Shown here: positions 63,809 through 64,000 of the stretch, one piece after another
Numbering within the stretch: the stretch's first letter is position 1
Layout of the letters: every line of letters starts with the position of its first letter
From: Arsenophonus sp052174455
GTDB lineage: Bacteria > Pseudomonadota > Gammaproteobacteria > Enterobacterales > Enterobacteriaceae
Reading direction: 5' to 3'
Assembly: GCA_052174455.1 (NCBI GenBank)
Contig: JBQMRP010000034.1
Location: 133,771-197,770 of the forward strand
Length of the DNA stretch: 64,000 bases
Notes under the pieces: model-generated
The model's database searches: none
What the model saw: only the letters and a program-made list of their open reading frames with translations
What the model was told of the DNA's origin: nothing
Position numbers and translations under genes: made by a program

Positions 63809-64000
63809 GAATATCAGTTATGTTCACATCTGGTATATATGTAGTTTCGGAGATAGTAGGGGTTATCCCCCTCCTGTTAATTAATTTATTGAATAATTTT
63901 AATCACAGAAAGATTATATGCCATGAAAAGTCTACACTATAAATATCAGTAAAACTAGATATTCCCTTAATCTATTGCATGAATTCATCCGTAATGCTGT
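63809..64000 (+). mobile_element. IS256-family remnant, plus orientation, cut by window edge
   Basis: The left end matches the other plus-oriented copies (GAAAGATTATATGCCATGAAAAG, then CATGAATTCATCCGTAATGCTGT at the window end). The rest lies outside the window. Confidence 0.75.

Noticed and set aside
2382..64000. CRISPR array or phage-defence island suggested by many spaced repeats
   Set aside because: The repeats are about 1.3 kb, diverged and transposase-derived. No short regularly spaced direct repeats or cas-like genes are present.

Overview
The window reads as part of the chromosome of a host-restricted gammaproteobacterial endosymbiont. Base composition is strongly AT-rich. Only 23 open genes, about 24.6 kb or 38% of the 64 kb, survive. 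They are separated by long stretches in which old genes and insertion sequences can still be recognised but are riddled with stops and indels. Protein sequences and gene order are enterobacterial: thrS-infC-rpmI-rplT-pheM-pheS-pheT-ihfA, an arnBCADTEF operon beside nlpC, alaS-csrA, msbA-lpxK, baeSR-trhP, and glutamine-dependent nadE beside glnB and glrR. From memory this fits the Morganellaceae (Photorhabdus/Proteus/Arsenophonus side), and an Arsenophonus-like insect symbiont is my best guess. That is inference, not something a search has confirmed.

Layout. 1-2 kb: dsbC intact between dead recJ and dead xerD. 2.4-4.6 kb: IS256 and IS91-type debris. 4.8-12.9 kb (minus strand): nlpC and the arn operon, in which arnC, arnA, arnD and arnT are open while arnB, arnE and arnF are dead. 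13.1-14.5 kb: IS256 remnant. 14.5-21.7 kb (minus strand): an intact translation block with the phe attenuator and the AUU start of infC preserved. 21.7-29 kb: decayed DNA with holD as the only gene, held between inverted IS256 remnants. 28.8-32.9 kb: nadE intact between dead glnB and dead glrR-qseG. 33-40 kb: IS256 and IS91-type remnants, a perfect 27-bp palindrome, dead mltF, intact tadA. 40-47 kb: IS remnants, dead baeS and baeR, intact trhP. 48.7-52 kb: msbA-lpxK intact with dead comEC upstream. 54-57 kb: alaS and csrA. 58.8-59.5 kb: pncA. 62.8-63.8 kb: gapA.

Functional reading. What survives is translation (two synthetases plus AlaRS, L20, L35, IF-3, TadA and TrhP tRNA modification), lipid A assembly and flipping (LpxK, MsbA), NAD salvage (PncA, NadE), glycolysis (GapA), periplasmic disulfide isomerisation (DsbC), a clamp-loader accessory (HolD), IHF-alpha and CsrA. 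What died is mostly signalling and recombination: BaeSR, GlrR/QseG, PII (GlnB), RecJ, XerD and ComEC. The split in the arn operon (four open genes, three dead ones including the essential aminotransferase) is the most puzzling biological point.

Mobile DNA. I see at least 12 remnants of one IS256-family element, two copies of an IS91-like (Y2 transposase) element and two copies of a third transposase family (tentatively IS1595-like). None has an open transposase, so expansion was followed by complete inactivation. I did not find a CRISPR array, tRNA or rRNA gene, prophage, or a convincing new system.
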